64,000 nucleotides of DNA from Cellulomonas sp. WB94. Lineage in GTDB: Bacteria; Actinomycetota; Actinomycetes; Actinomycetales; Cellulomonadaceae. Within the stretch, counting starts at the first letter, position 1, and each line of letters starts with the position of its first letter. The translations under genes and the position numbers were made by a program. The notes below the pieces were generated by a model, which worked only from the letters and a program-made list of their open reading frames with translations, was not told the origin of the DNA and searched no databases. Positions 8,885 to 18,666 of the stretch are shown here, piece after piece. The stretch spans positions 1,674,001 through 1,738,000 of the forward strand of contig NZ_QEES01000002.1 of NCBI RefSeq assembly GCF_003115775.1, written 5' to 3'.

Positions 8885-10333
8885 ATGACCACCGCAGCAG
8901 AGGCAGCGCCGCCCCGGACCACCACGTTGGCCGGCCTGCAGACCAAGCTCTCCCTACGCTCCAAGATCGCCTACGGCCTCGGCGACATGGGCAACGGCTT
9001 CATGTTCGACCTCGGCCAGGCGTACCTCCTGAAGTTCTACACGGACGTCGCGGGCATACCGCCGGCCGCCGCCGCGGGCGTCTTCGTCTTCACCAAGCTC
9101 TTCGACGCCTTCATGGACCCGCTCGCCGGGATCTTCGTGGACCGCCGCAAGGGTGGCGGCAGGCACGGCCGGTTCAAGCCCGTGATGATGTACTCGGCGA
9201 TCGCGCTGGGCATCCTCACCGTCGTCACGTTCCTCACCCCCGGCGCCAGCCACGGGGTCAACCTGGTCTACGCGTACGGCTCCTACATGGCGTGGGGCCT
9301 GCTGTACTCGTTCACCAACGTGCCCTACGGGTCGCTCGCCTCGGTGATGACCCAGAACCCCGCGCAGCGGGCGCAGCTCGCCTCGTTCCGCCAGGCAGGG
9401 TCCGTCTCGGCGCTGCTCATCACCGGCATCGCGTTCATGCCGATCGTCGCGGCCTTCCACAACGACCGGGTCGGGTTCGCGGGCGCTGCAGCCGCGATGG
9501 CCGTCGTCGGGGTGCTCGGGTTCTACGCGACCTTCAAGGGCACCAAGGAGATCGTCCCCGTCGTCCGGAGCACCGAGCGGATCACGCCGCTGGTGTTCAT
9601 CCGGACCATCGCGCAGAACCGCGCGCTGCTCGTCCTCATCCTCATGACGGTCTTCTCGATCTCGGCCTACAACATCAAGCCGGCGATGATCGTCTACTTC
9701 ACCGACTACAACCTGCACAACCAGAACCTGCTCGCGATCGTCAACTTCTTCGGCATCGGCGCCTCGATCCTGGCGATCCTGGCGATCCCGTTCCTGGTCA
9801 AGCGGTTCAGCAAGAAGAGCGTCGCCTTCTTCGGGTTTGCGCTGGCGGCGGCGGCCGACCTGCTCAACTACCTGCTGCCGACCCACACGGTCACGTTCAC
9901 GATCCTCTACAGCATCTCGTTCATCGGGATCGCGCTGCCGAACGGCATCACGTGGGCGCTGGTCTCGGACGTCATCGACTACGGGCACTGGCGCACGGGC
10001 GTCCGCCGCGAGGGCATCACGTACTCGGCGTTCAACTTCAGCCGCAAGATCGCGCAGGCGGTGGCCGGTGGGGTGGCCGGGTTCGGTCTCGCGCACATCG
10101 GCTACGTCGCCCACTTCAACACGAACCCCGCGATGGCCGGCGAGGTCGGCGGGATCCTGCAGGGCATCAAGGGCCTGCAGACGCTGTACCCCGCGCTCGC
10201 CCTCGCCGTGGCCGGCGCGGTCATCTTCTTCCTGTACCCCCTCACCGACAAGCGCATCGTCGAGATGGTGGCCGAGACGCGTGAGCGCGAGGCCGGCCGT
10301 GCCGTGGCCGACGAGCCCGGCGTGAACTCATGA
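8885..10333 (+). CDS. GPH-family sugar/uronide:cation symporter (MFS)
   Basis: A 482-residue permease with about twelve hydrophobic segments. The start region SKIAYGLGDMGNGFMFDLGQAYLLKFYTD-like and the loop with DAFMDPLAG followed by D-R-R-K-x-G-G-R-H-G-R-F-K-P are hallmarks of the glycoside-pentoside-hexuronide family (MelB, GusB, UidB relatives). It sits between uxaC and uxaA, so uptake of galacturonate, glucuronate or short oligouronides is the likely job. The ATG has GAGGACAC just upstream. Its stop codon lies next to the start of uxaA, so the operon is tightly packed. Confidence 0.9.
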   Translation: MTTAAEAAPPRTTTLAGLQTKLSLRSKIAYGLGDMGNGFMFDLGQAYLLKFYTDVAGIPPAAAAGVFVFTKLFDAFMDPLAGIFVDRRKGGGRHGRFKPVMMYSAIALGILTVVTFLTPGASHGVNLVYAYGSYMAWGLLYSFTNVPYGSLASVMTQNPAQRAQLASFRQAGSVSALLITGIAFMPIVAAFHNDRVGFAGAAAAMAVVGVLGFYATFKGTKEIVPVVRSTERITPLVFIRTIAQNRALLVLILMTVFSISAYNIKPAMIVYFTDYNLHNQNLLAIVNFFGIGASILAILAIPFLVKRFSKKSVAFFGFALAAAADLLNYLLPTHTVTFTILYSISFIGIALPNGITWALVSDVIDYGHWRTGVRREGITYSAFNFSRKIAQAVAGGVAGFGLAHIGYVAHFNTNPAMAGEVGGILQGIKGLQTLYPALALAVAGAVIFFLYPLTDKRIVEMVAETREREAGRAVADEPGVNS

Positions 10334-10347
10334 CCGAGGAGAGCACC

Positions 10348-11883
10348 ATGTCAGAGGCGTCGCTGGACAGCTGGACCCTGCGCCTGGCCGATGCCGACGA
10401 GGTCGTCGTGGCCATCCGCGACCTCCCGGTCGGCACCGTGCTGGCGACGCCCGACGGCCCGCTGGCGGTCCGCGCCGACGTGCCGCGCGGCCACAAGCTC
10501 GCGGTGCGGGACGTGGCTGCCGGTGGGCGCGTGCACAAGTACGGCCAGTCGATCGGTCGCGCCTCGGTCGACATCACGGCCGGCGACCACGTCCACGTCC
10601 ACAACCTGGGCATGGACGAGGGCTCCGCGACGCACGAGATCGCCACCGTGCACACCGAGCTGGCGCCTCCCGTCGGCCCCGCACGGACCTTCCAGGGCTA
10701 CCGCCGGGCGGACGGGTCGGTGGGCACCCGGAACTACGTCGGCATCCTCACCTCGGTGAACTGCTCGGCGTCGACCGCCCGGATGATCGCCGACCGCGTC
10801 ACCCCGCTGCTGGCGGCCTACCCGCACGTCGACGGCGTCATGGCGCTGACCCACCAGAGCGGCTGCGGCCTCATCCCGGCCTCGACCGGCGGCGGCGTGC
10901 TGCAGCGCACCCTGCACGGGTACGCGCGGCACCCCAACTTCGGGGGGCTGCTCGTGCTGGGGCTCGGCTGCGAGATGGTCCAGGTGCAGTCCATCGTCGA
11001 CACCCTCCCCGTCCGCTCGGACACCATCGTCGAGTCGCTGACCATCCAGGACGAGGGCGGCATCCGCGCCACCGTCGCGCGTGGGGTCGCGGCCATCGAG
11101 GCGATGCTCCCGCTGCTCGACCAGCGGCGCCGCGAGCCGGCTCCGGTCTCGGAGCTCGTCCTGGGTCTCAACTGCGGAGGCTCCGACGGGTACTCCGGCA
11201 TCACGGCCAACCCCGCCCTCGGGTACGCCTCGGACCTGCTCGTCGCCGCCGGCGGCACCTCGGTGCTGGCCGAGACCCCGGAGATCTACGGCGCGGAGCA
11301 CCTGCTCACGCGGCGTGCGGTCGACGGCACCGTCGCGCGAGCGCTCCTCGAGCGCATCGACTGGTGGAAGTCGTACGCGGAGGCGGGCGGCGGCAGCCTG
11401 GACAACAACCCCTCACCCGGAAACAAGGCAGGCGGCCTCACGACGATCCTGGAGAAGTCGCTGGGCGCCGTAGCCAAGGCGGGGCACGCCGACCTGTCGG
11501 CGGTGTACCAGTACGCCGAGCCGATGACGGTCCGTGGCATGGGGTTCATGGACACCCCCGGGTACGACCCGGTCTCGGTGACAGGTCTCGTCGCGGGCGG
11601 CGCGACAGTCGTCTGCTTCACCACCGGCCGTGGCTCCGTGCTGGGCACGAGGCCCGCGCCGACCCTCAAGGTCGCCACGAACACCGAGATGTACACGCGG
11701 ATGCGCGACGACATGGACCTCAACGCCGGTCGGATCGTCGACGGTGACGCCACCGTCGCGCAGGTCGGCCAGGAGATCTTCGAGCGGCTCATCGCGGTCG
11801 CGTCGGGTGAGCAGACCGCGAGCGAGGAGCTGGGCCTCGGCCAGGACGAGTTCGTGCCGTGGCAGCTCGGGGTCGTGACGTGA
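10348..11883 (+). CDS. uxaA: altronate dehydratase
   Basis: UxaA removes water from D-altronate to give 2-keto-3-deoxygluconate. The N-terminal SAF-like domain (LPVGTVLATPDGPL, GHKLAVRDV) is followed by the large dehydratase domain: GFxRxDGxxGTRN-type start (QGYRRADGSVGTRNYVGIL), HQSGCG, and LGLNCGGSDGYSGITANPA, which carries the conserved cysteine. I chose the ATG with GAGGAG six bases upstream. An earlier ATG at 10330 overlaps the symporter stop and would add six residues. It lies third in the uronate operon, just before uxaB, its supplier enzyme. Confidence 0.92.
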   Translation: MSEASLDSWTLRLADADEVVVAIRDLPVGTVLATPDGPLAVRADVPRGHKLAVRDVAAGGRVHKYGQSIGRASVDITAGDHVHVHNLGMDEGSATHEIATVHTELAPPVGPARTFQGYRRADGSVGTRNYVGILTSVNCSASTARMIADRVTPLLAAYPHVDGVMALTHQSGCGLIPASTGGGVLQRTLHGYARHPNFGGLLVLGLGCEMVQVQSIVDTLPVRSDTIVESLTIQDEGGIRATVARGVAAIEAMLPLLDQRRREPAPVSELVLGLNCGGSDGYSGITANPALGYASDLLVAAGGTSVLAETPEIYGAEHLLTRRAVDGTVARALLERIDWWKSYAEAGGGSLDNNPSPGNKAGGLTTILEKSLGAVAKAGHADLSAVYQYAEPMTVRGMGFMDTPGYDPVSVTGLVAGGATVVCFTTGRGSVLGTRPAPTLKVATNTEMYTRMRDDMDLNAGRIVDGDATVAQVGQEIFERLIAVASGEQTASEELGLGQDEFVPWQLGVVT

Positions 11884-11960
11884 CCCCCGCACCCGCTCCC
11901 GCCCCCGTTCCCACCGACACCGCTCCCCAGGGGAGACCCGCACCGACGAGGAAGGCCGCC

Positions 11961-13415
11961 ATGCAGCCGCTCGACAGCACCACCGTCTCCCGGACCGCGC
12001 GTCCCGTGAGCATCCTGCAGTTCGGCGGCGGGAACTTCCTGCGCGGGTTCGTCGACTGGATGGTCCAGGCGGCGAACGACGCGGGAGTCATGGACGCCGG
12101 CGTCGCCGTGGTCCACGCGACCGCTGCCCCGGACCCGGCGTTCGAGCTGCTCCGGCAGCAGGACGGCCTCTTCCACGTGTACCTCGAGGGCGTCAAGGAC
12201 GGCGCCCCGATCCGCGAGGTGACGCTCGTCGAGTGCGTGCAGGAGGTCGTCGCAGCCCACACCGAGTTCGAGCGGTACCGCGCTCTGTGTCGGGGTGCCG
12301 ACCTGAAGCTCATCGTGTCCAACACGACCGAGGCCGGCATCGTCTACGTGCCGGGCGACGACCTCGCCGCCACCCCGCCGGTGTCGTTCCCCGCGAAGGT
12401 CACCGCGCTGCTGCTCGACCGCTTCCGTCACTTCGACGGGGCGGCGGACAAGGGCCTGGCGATCGTGGCCTGCGAGCTGATCGAGGACAACGGCTCGACG
12501 CTGCGCCGGTTCGTGCTGCAGCATGCGGAGGCTGCGGGCCTGGGCGCGGACTTCATCACCTGGGTGCAGGAGGCGTGCAGCTTCTACGACACCCTCGTCG
12601 ACCGCATCGTTCCCGGCTTCCCCCGCGACGACATCGACGCGATCCAGGCGGAGATCGGGTTCGCCGACCGCCTGGTGGTCAAGGGCGAGTACTTCCACGT
12701 CTGGGCCATCGGCGGCGACGACCGCATCCGCGACGTGCTCCCGCTGGACCGGGCCGGCCTCGACGTGCGGTTCATGGACGACATCCGGCCGTTCCGCGCG
12801 CAGAAGGTGCGCGTCCTCAACGGCGCACACACAGCCTTGAGCGCGATCGGTCTGGAGTGCGGGTTCGAGAGCGTGGGCGAGGCCTTCGCCGACCCCGAGA
12901 TCCGCGACTACGTCGAGCGGCTGGTCGGCGAGGAGGTGCTGGCGACGATCGACGGTGACCCGGCCGAGCTCCGCGCGTTCGCGGCCCGGATCCTCGAGCG
13001 CTTCACCAACCCCTACCTGCACCACTGCCTGGCTGACATCGCCCTGAACGCCGTTCCCAAGTGGCGCGCCCGCAACCTGCCCGTCTACGTCGACCAGGTC
13101 CACGCGGGCCGGCCCGCACCCCTGACCGCCGTCTCGCTCGCGGCGGTGCTCCTCCTGCAGGCGGAAGCCGTCGGGGTGGAGGGCTTCACCCCGGTGGACG
13201 ACGCCGAGACCCTCACGCTGCTGCGCGAGAGCTTCGACCTCGGCGACCTGGACGGCTGGGTCCGGGGTGCGGTGGCCCGGCGCGACCTCGGCGCCGGGCT
13301 GGACCCGGCCGAGGCCGAGGAGCTGGTCCGCGAGGTGGCGGACCACGCGCGGGCGATCCTGCGCGAGGGTGCGCGCGCCGCGGTGCTGGCTGCTCTCATG
13401 GTGACGTCCCGCTGA
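11961..13415 (+). CDS. uxaB: tagaturonate reductase (altronate oxidoreductase)
   Basis: UxaB reduces D-tagaturonate to D-altronate with NADH. The 484-residue product has the mannitol-dehydrogenase-family Rossmann start (ILQFGGGNFLRGF), the SNTTEAGI segment, DRIVPGFP and the catalytic KVRVLNGAHT region with its conserved lysine. The ATG has AGGAAGG upstream; a GTG overlapping the uxaA stop would add a Pro/Ala-rich 27-residue leader and is less likely. The closely related fructuronate reductases (UxuB) are an alternative, but adjacency to an altronate dehydratase favours UxaB. It is the last gene of the operon; the short inverted repeat after it (13423-13435) has no T-run. Confidence 0.9.
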   Translation: MQPLDSTTVSRTARPVSILQFGGGNFLRGFVDWMVQAANDAGVMDAGVAVVHATAAPDPAFELLRQQDGLFHVYLEGVKDGAPIREVTLVECVQEVVAAHTEFERYRALCRGADLKLIVSNTTEAGIVYVPGDDLAATPPVSFPAKVTALLLDRFRHFDGAADKGLAIVACELIEDNGSTLRRFVLQHAEAAGLGADFITWVQEACSFYDTLVDRIVPGFPRDDIDAIQAEIGFADRLVVKGEYFHVWAIGGDDRIRDVLPLDRAGLDVRFMDDIRPFRAQKVRVLNGAHTALSAIGLECGFESVGEAFADPEIRDYVERLVGEEVLATIDGDPAELRAFAARILERFTNPYLHHCLADIALNAVPKWRARNLPVYVDQVHAGRPAPLTAVSLAAVLLLQAEAVGVEGFTPVDDAETLTLLRESFDLGDLDGWVRGAVARRDLGAGLDPAEAEELVREVADHARAILREGARAAVLAALMVTSR

Positions 13416-13619
13416 GTCCTCACCCGGCATCCGGGACTTGGTACCCTGGAGGACGTCCCCGGAGGCTCGACCTGGCGACCGTGCGTCGTCGTGCACCGGG
13501 TACCCCACGACCGCCGACCGGGCGTTCGTGCACCCTGACAACACCACACTCGCCCCTCTCGTCTAGGGCCGGGTCGACCGACCGACCGACCACCCGCCCA
13601 CCACAGGACGGAGCCGGAG

Positions 13620-16600
13620 TTGCTGCTGCTGCTCGCCGTGCACCTGGCGGCAGCGCTGTGTGCACCGGTCCTGGTCGGCCGGCTCGGCCGCAAGGCGTTC
13701 TGGGTCCTCGCGCTCGCACCCGCGTCGGCGGCAGCCTGGGCGCTCGCGCACACGAGCCACGTCGCCGCAGGCCGCGGGCCCGTCGAGGTCGTCGAGTGGA
13801 TCCCCACGCTCGGCCTCGAGCTCGCGTTCCGGCTCGACACCCTGTCGTGGCTCATGACCCTGCTCGTCGGGGCGATCGGTGCGCTCGTCCTGGTCTACTG
13901 CGCGGCGTACTTCTCGGTGAGCGCGACCGGGCTGGGCCGGTTCGGCGGCGTGCTCGTGGCGTTCGCGGGTGCGATGCTCGGGCTCGTCACGGCCGACGAC
14001 ACGCTCCTGCTGTTCGTGTTCTGGGAGCTCACGACGGTCCTGTCGTACCTGCTGATCGGCCACTACAACGACCGCAAGGTCGCCCGGCGTGCGTCCATGC
14101 AGGCGATCGTCATCACCACGGCCGGCGGGCTGACGATGCTCGTCGGGATCATCCTCATCGGGCATGCCGCCGGGACGCACAGCCTCTCCGCGACCCTCGC
14201 GAACCCCCCGCACGGGCCCGCGGTCACCGCCGGGGTCGTGTGCCTGCTCGTCGGCGCGGCGACCAAGTCGGCGCTCATCCCGCTGCACTTCTGGCTGCCC
14301 GCGGCGATGGCGGCGCCGACACCTGTGAGCGCGTACCTGCACGCCGCCGCGATGGTCAAGGCCGGCGTGTACCTCGTCGCGCGGTTCGCGCCCGCGTACG
14401 CGGACCTCGCCGTCTGGCAGGTCATCGTGCTCACGCTCGGCTGCGGGACGATGCTCCTCGGCGGGTACCGCGCCCTGCGCCAGCACGACCTCAAGCTCGT
14501 CCTCGCGTTCGGGACGGTCAGCCAGCTGGGCCTGCTCGTCCTGCTCGTCGGCCTCGGCACCCGCGCCGCGGCCCTCGCGGGGCTCGCGCTGCTCGGCGCG
14601 CACGCGATGTTCAAGGCGGCGCTGTTCCTCGTCGTCGGCGTGGTCGACGCCGCGACGGGGACGCGTGACCTGCGCCGGCTGTCGGGCGTCGGGCGTGCGC
14701 TGCCCGTGACCGCGACGGTCGCCGCGCTCGCGGTGGCCTCGATGATCGGGCTGCCGCCGTTCGCCGGGTACGTCGCGAAGGAGGCCGCGCTCGAGGCGAT
14801 CGCGCACGCCCAGCTCATCGGGGGGCCCTGGGTCTCCACGACCGTCCTCGCGTCCGTCGTCGTCGGCTCGGTGCTCACGGTTGCGTACGGGCTGCGGCTG
14901 CTCTGGGGCGCGTTCGCGACCAAGGCGAGCGTCATCCACGCGCCGGTCGCCGACGTCGTCGAGAGCGCGGTCGTCGGAGGCGTCCGAGCCGCCGTCGCCG
15001 GCCCGCGCCCGGTCGAGCGCGAGGTCCCCGCCGAGCCCGCGACCATCTCGCGCCCCTCGCCCGTGCTGCTCGGACCGCCCCTGGCCCTCGCGGTCCTCGG
15101 GGTGGTCGTCGCCCTGCTGCCCGGCGTCGGCCAGAACCTGCTCGAGCCGCACGCCGACGCGTACCCCGGCGAGCCCGGCCACCTCACGCTCTGGGCGGGC
15201 GTGACGCCGACGCTCCTGCTCACGCTGCTGGTCCTGACGGCGGGCCTCGCGGCGTTCTGGGGGCGGCGGCCCATCGAGCGGCTCCAGGCCGCGGTGTCCC
15301 GCGCGCCCGACGCCGACCGCATCTACCGCCGGATGATGCGCCGCCTCGACGACGTGGCCGGTGACGTCACCGCGTTCACGCAGCGCGGCTCGCTGCCCGT
15401 CTACCTCGGACTCATCCTCGTGGTGTTCGCCGCGGCGGTCGGGCTGCCGCTGCTCGCGACCACGTCCCTGCCGGCCCCCGTGCGCGCCTGGGACGGCCCC
15501 GCGCAGGCGGTGTTCGGCGTCATGATCGTCGCCGCCGCGATCCTCGCCGCACGCTCGCGCCGTCGCCTCAAGGCCGTCATCCTGCTCGGCGTCTCGGGGT
15601 ACGGGGTCGCCGCGTTGTTCCTGCTGCACGGCGCGCCCGACCTCGCGCTCACGCAGGTCCTCGCCGAGACCGTGACGCTCGTCGTGTTCGTCCTCGTGCT
15701 GCGCCGACTCCCGCCGTACTTCTCCGACCGGCCGCTCGCCGCGAGCCGGTGGGTGCGCCTCGCCGTGGGTCTCGCGGTCGGGCTGACGGTCGGCGGGCTC
15801 GCTCTCGTGGTGCCCGGCGCCCGGGTGCACACGCCCGTGTCCGTCGACTTCGCGGCGGAGGCGCTGCAGTTCGGCGGCGGCAAGAACATCGTCAACGTGA
15901 CCCTCGTGGACATCCGGGCGTGGGACACGATGGGCGAGATCTCGGTCCTGCTCGTGGCCGCGACCGGCGTCGCGTCGCTCGTGTTCCTCCGGCGTCGCGG
16001 CGCGGCCATCCAGCGCGTCGACGACGCCCACGTCGGGGGTCGCGTCTGGGCGACCGACAGCGATCCGATGGCCCTGCTGCGCAGGCCGCCCGGCCAGCCG
16101 GCGCCCAGCGCCACAAGCACCCGCTCGGCCGAGTGGCTGCGGGCTGTCAGCACCCTGGCGCCGCACCGGCGGTCGGTGATCTTCGAGGTCACGACCCGGC
16201 TGCTGTTCCACACGATGATCGTGTACTCGGTGTACCTGCTGTTCTCGGGTCACAACGGCCCCGGCGGCGGGTTCGCGGCCGGGCTGGTGACGGGCATCGC
16301 GCTCGCGGTCCGGTACCTCGCGGGTGGCCGCTACGAGCTGGGGGAGGCCGCACCGGTCCAGCCGGGCGTGCTGCTCGGCCTCGGGCTGTTCATGTCGGTC
16401 GGGGTCGGGATCGTCGGGCTGCTCGCGGGCGGGTCGGTGCTGCAGTCGTGGATCGTGGACGTCTCGGTGCCGGTGCTCGGGACCGTGCACCTCGTGACGT
16501 CGCTGTTCTTCGACGTCGGGGTGTACCTCGTCGTCGTCGGCCTGGTGCTCGACATCCTGCGGACCCTCGGCGCCGAGCTCGACCGTCGGTCCGAGGTCGA

Positions 16601-16631
16601 CGACGAGGTCGAGGACGTGGCCGTCCGATGA
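13620..16631 (+). CDS. mrpA: Mrp Na+/H+ antiporter subunit A fused to subunit B domain
   Basis: A very hydrophobic 1003-residue protein and the first gene of a seven-subunit cation/proton antiporter. Residues 1-500 are the NuoL-like proton-translocating domain, with the conserved lysine and histidine in KSALIPLHFWLPAAM and HAAAMVKAGVYL. Residues about 600-690 match the MrpA C-terminal/DUF4040 region (GYGVAALFLLHGAPDLALTQ). Residues about 855-990 are the MnhB domain (HNGPGGGFAAGL), which is a separate gene in many bacteria. The TTG start has GGAGCCGGAG just upstream. Four-base overlaps link every later gene, so one transcript is expected. The complex exports Na+ at high pH or salt. Confidence 0.92.
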   Translation: MLLLLAVHLAAALCAPVLVGRLGRKAFWVLALAPASAAAWALAHTSHVAAGRGPVEVVEWIPTLGLELAFRLDTLSWLMTLLVGAIGALVLVYCAAYFSVSATGLGRFGGVLVAFAGAMLGLVTADDTLLLFVFWELTTVLSYLLIGHYNDRKVARRASMQAIVITTAGGLTMLVGIILIGHAAGTHSLSATLANPPHGPAVTAGVVCLLVGAATKSALIPLHFWLPAAMAAPTPVSAYLHAAAMVKAGVYLVARFAPAYADLAVWQVIVLTLGCGTMLLGGYRALRQHDLKLVLAFGTVSQLGLLVLLVGLGTRAAALAGLALLGAHAMFKAALFLVVGVVDAATGTRDLRRLSGVGRALPVTATVAALAVASMIGLPPFAGYVAKEAALEAIAHAQLIGGPWVSTTVLASVVVGSVLTVAYGLRLLWGAFATKASVIHAPVADVVESAVVGGVRAAVAGPRPVEREVPAEPATISRPSPVLLGPPLALAVLGVVVALLPGVGQNLLEPHADAYPGEPGHLTLWAGVTPTLLLTLLVLTAGLAAFWGRRPIERLQAAVSRAPDADRIYRRMMRRLDDVAGDVTAFTQRGSLPVYLGLILVVFAAAVGLPLLATTSLPAPVRAWDGPAQAVFGVMIVAAAILAARSRRRLKAVILLGVSGYGVAALFLLHGAPDLALTQVLAETVTLVVFVLVLRRLPPYFSDRPLAASRWVRLAVGLAVGLTVGGLALVVPGARVHTPVSVDFAAEALQFGGGKNIVNVTLVDIRAWDTMGEISVLLVAATGVASLVFLRRRGAAIQRVDDAHVGGRVWATDSDPMALLRRPPGQPAPSATSTRSAEWLRAVSTLAPHRRSVIFEVTTRLLFHTMIVYSVYLLFSGHNGPGGGFAAGLVTGIALAVRYLAGGRYELGEAAPVQPGVLLGLGLFMSVGVGIVGLLAGGSVLQSWIVDVSVPVLGTVHLVTSLFFDVGVYLVVVGLVLDILRTLGAELDRRSEVDDEVEDVAVR

Positions 16632-17125
16632 TCGACATGAGCCCGAACCTCGTCCTGGTCGTCGTCATCGCGGCGCTGTTCACCGTGGGCGTGTACCTGC
16701 TGCTCGAGCGCAGCCTGTCGCGCGTGCTCGTCGGCGTGATCCTGCTCGGCAACGGCGCGAACCTGCTGTTCCTCGTCGCGGGCGGTGCAGCGGGCCGGCC
16801 ACCGATCCTGGGCCAGGCGGCCGTCGAGGACATGAGCGACCCGCTGCCGCAGGCCATGGTCCTGACCGCGATCGTCATCACGCTGGGGATGACCGCGTTC
16901 CTGCTCGCCATGGCGTACCGCTCGTGGCAGCTGCACGGGCACGACGAGGTCCAGGACGACGTCGAGGACCGACGCATCGCCCGGCTCGCCGCCCGCGACG
17001 AGCGGGCCTTCCTCGACACCGACACCGAGGAGAGCATGGCGTCGCTCGACGAGGAGGCGGCCGAGACCCGCGACGAGACGGGCGAGCCCGTACCGGTCGC
17101 GCCGGACGGGGGTGCCACGCCGTGA
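16628..17125 (+). CDS. mrpC: Mrp antiporter subunit C
   Basis: MrpC is a NuoK-like membrane subunit. The 165-residue product has three hydrophobic helices in the first 100 residues, with the typical GVILLGNGANLLFL and DPLPQAMVLTAIVI segments. An acidic, poorly ordered cytoplasmic tail of about 60 residues follows and is longer than in most homologues. The ATG overlaps the mrpA stop as ATGA, so translational coupling is likely; a second ATG three codons later is possible. Its place between mrpA(B) and mrpD follows the standard operon order. Confidence 0.92.
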   Translation: MIDMSPNLVLVVVIAALFTVGVYLLLERSLSRVLVGVILLGNGANLLFLVAGGAAGRPPILGQAAVEDMSDPLPQAMVLTAIVITLGMTAFLLAMAYRSWQLHGHDEVQDDVEDRRIARLAARDERAFLDTDTEESMASLDEEAAETRDETGEPVPVAPDGGATP

Positions 17126-18666
17126 GCGATCCCCTCTGGCTCGTCCCGCTGCCCGTCGTCGTCCCGCTGCTTGCCGCGGGGCTGACGCTCGCGCTCTACC
17201 GCAAGCCGCGGGCGCAGCGCACGATCAGCGTCGTCGCCCTGTCGATCGTGCTCGCGGTGTCCGCGACCCTGCTCGTGCTCACCGACTCGGGACCGCTCGT
17301 CATCGACGTCGGGGGATGGGCCGCGCCCGTCGGCATCGACCTCGTCGCCGACCGGCTGTCCGCGCTCATGCTCACGGTGTCGAGCGCGGTCACGCTGTGC
17401 GTCCTGCTGTACTCGCTGGCCCAGGGCGAGGCGGACGGCGACGAGGCCGCGCCCGTGTCGATCTACCACCCGACGTACCTCGTCCTGGTGGCGGGCGTCG
17501 CGAACGCGTTCCTCTCGGGCGACCTGTTCAACCTCTACGTCGGCTTCGAGATCCTGCTCGCGGCGTCCTACGTGCTCCTCACCCTCGGCGGCACGGGCGA
17601 GCGGATCCGCGCGGGCAGCATCTACGTCGTCGTCGCGCTGCTGTCCTCGGTGCTGTTCCTCGTCGCGATCGCGCTCGTCTACGCGTCGACGGGGACGGTC
17701 AACCTCGCCCAGCTCGCGGTCCGGCTGCCGCAGATCGACCCGGACGTGCGCCTGCTGCTGCAGGTCATGCTGCTGCTCGCGTTCGGGATCAAGGCCGCGA
17801 TCTTCCCGCTCTCGGCGTGGCTCCCGGACTCCTACCCGACGGCTCCCGCGCCGGTGACCGCGGTGTTCGCCGGGCTGCTCACCAAGGTCGGCGTGTACGC
17901 GATCATCCGCACGCAGACCCTGCTGTTCCCCGACGGGCGCCTTGACGACGTGCTGATGTGGGCCGCGCTCGCGACGATGGTCGTCGGCATCCTCGGGGCG
18001 GTCGCGCAGGACGACATCAAGCGACTGCTCTCGTTCACGCTCGTGAGCCACATCGGTTTCATGATCTTCGGGATCGCGCTGTCGACACACCTGGGCTGGA
18101 CCGCGTCGATCTACTACGTCGTCCACCACATCACGGTGCAGACCGCGCTGTTCCTCGTCGCGGGGCTCATCGAGCGCTGGGGCGGGACGACGTCGCTCGA
18201 CCGCCTGGGTGGGCTCGCGAAGCTCGCGCCGGTCCTCGCGATCCTGTTCTTCGTCCCCGCGATGAACCTCGCCGGCGTCCCGCCGATGTCCGGGTTCCTG
18301 GGCAAGGTCGGGCTGCTGCAGGCCGGCGTCGCGGTCGGGACCCCGCTCGCGACCGCGCTCGTCGTCGGCAGCGTGCTCACGTCGCTGCTCACGCTGTACG
18401 CGCTCATCAAGGCGTGGAACAAGGCGTTCTGGCAGACGCCCCCGGCCGAGCTGCCCGCGACGCGCATCCCGTTCGGCATGGTGGGCCCGACGGCGGCGCT
18501 CGTGGCGTTCGGCCTGGCCCTGACGGTGTTCGCCGGGCCGCTGTACGCGTACACCGGGCGCGCGGCCACCGCCCTGCAGGAGCGCACGCCGTACATCGAC
18601 GCCGTCCTGCCCGACGGGCTGCGCGGCGAGGGCGTGTCCGCCGACCTCGCCGAGGTGCACCCGTGA
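17122..18666 (+). CDS. mrpD: Mrp antiporter subunit D
   Basis: The second NuoL/M/N-like proton-channel subunit of the Mrp complex, 514 residues with about fourteen hydrophobic segments. Conserved features of the proton_antipo domain are visible: NLYVGFEILL (the essential Glu), GIKAAIFPLSAWLPDSYP (the Lys) and TKVGVYAIIR. The GTG start overlaps the mrpC stop (GTGA). The size and order fit the family. It works only as part of the complex with MrpA and the small subunits in the cell membrane. Confidence 0.93.
   Translation: MSDPLWLVPLPVVVPLLAAGLTLALYRKPRAQRTISVVALSIVLAVSATLLVLTDSGPLVIDVGGWAAPVGIDLVADRLSALMLTVSSAVTLCVLLYSLAQGEADGDEAAPVSIYHPTYLVLVAGVANAFLSGDLFNLYVGFEILLAASYVLLTLGGTGERIRAGSIYVVVALLSSVLFLVAIALVYASTGTVNLAQLAVRLPQIDPDVRLLLQVMLLLAFGIKAAIFPLSAWLPDSYPTAPAPVTAVFAGLLTKVGVYAIIRTQTLLFPDGRLDDVLMWAALATMVVGILGAVAQDDIKRLLSFTLVSHIGFMIFGIALSTHLGWTASIYYVVHHITVQTALFLVAGLIERWGGTTSLDRLGGLAKLAPVLAILFFVPAMNLAGVPPMSGFLGKVGLLQAGVAVGTPLATALVVGSVLTSLLTLYALIKAWNKAFWQTPPAELPATRIPFGMVGPTAALVAFGLALTVFAGPLYAYTGRAATALQERTPYIDAVLPDGLRGEGVSADLAEVHP

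Noticed and set aside
13423-13435. Terminator after uxaB (CCCGG-CAT-CCGGG)
   Set aside because: Only five base pairs and no T-run; too weak to call.
13563-16490. 975-residue reverse-strand frame opposite mrpA
   Set aside because: Asp/Arg/Pro-rich shadow composition, no domain, fully antisense to a clear membrane protein gene. The same applies to long antisense frames opposite nrdE, dnaK and the AfsR-like gene.
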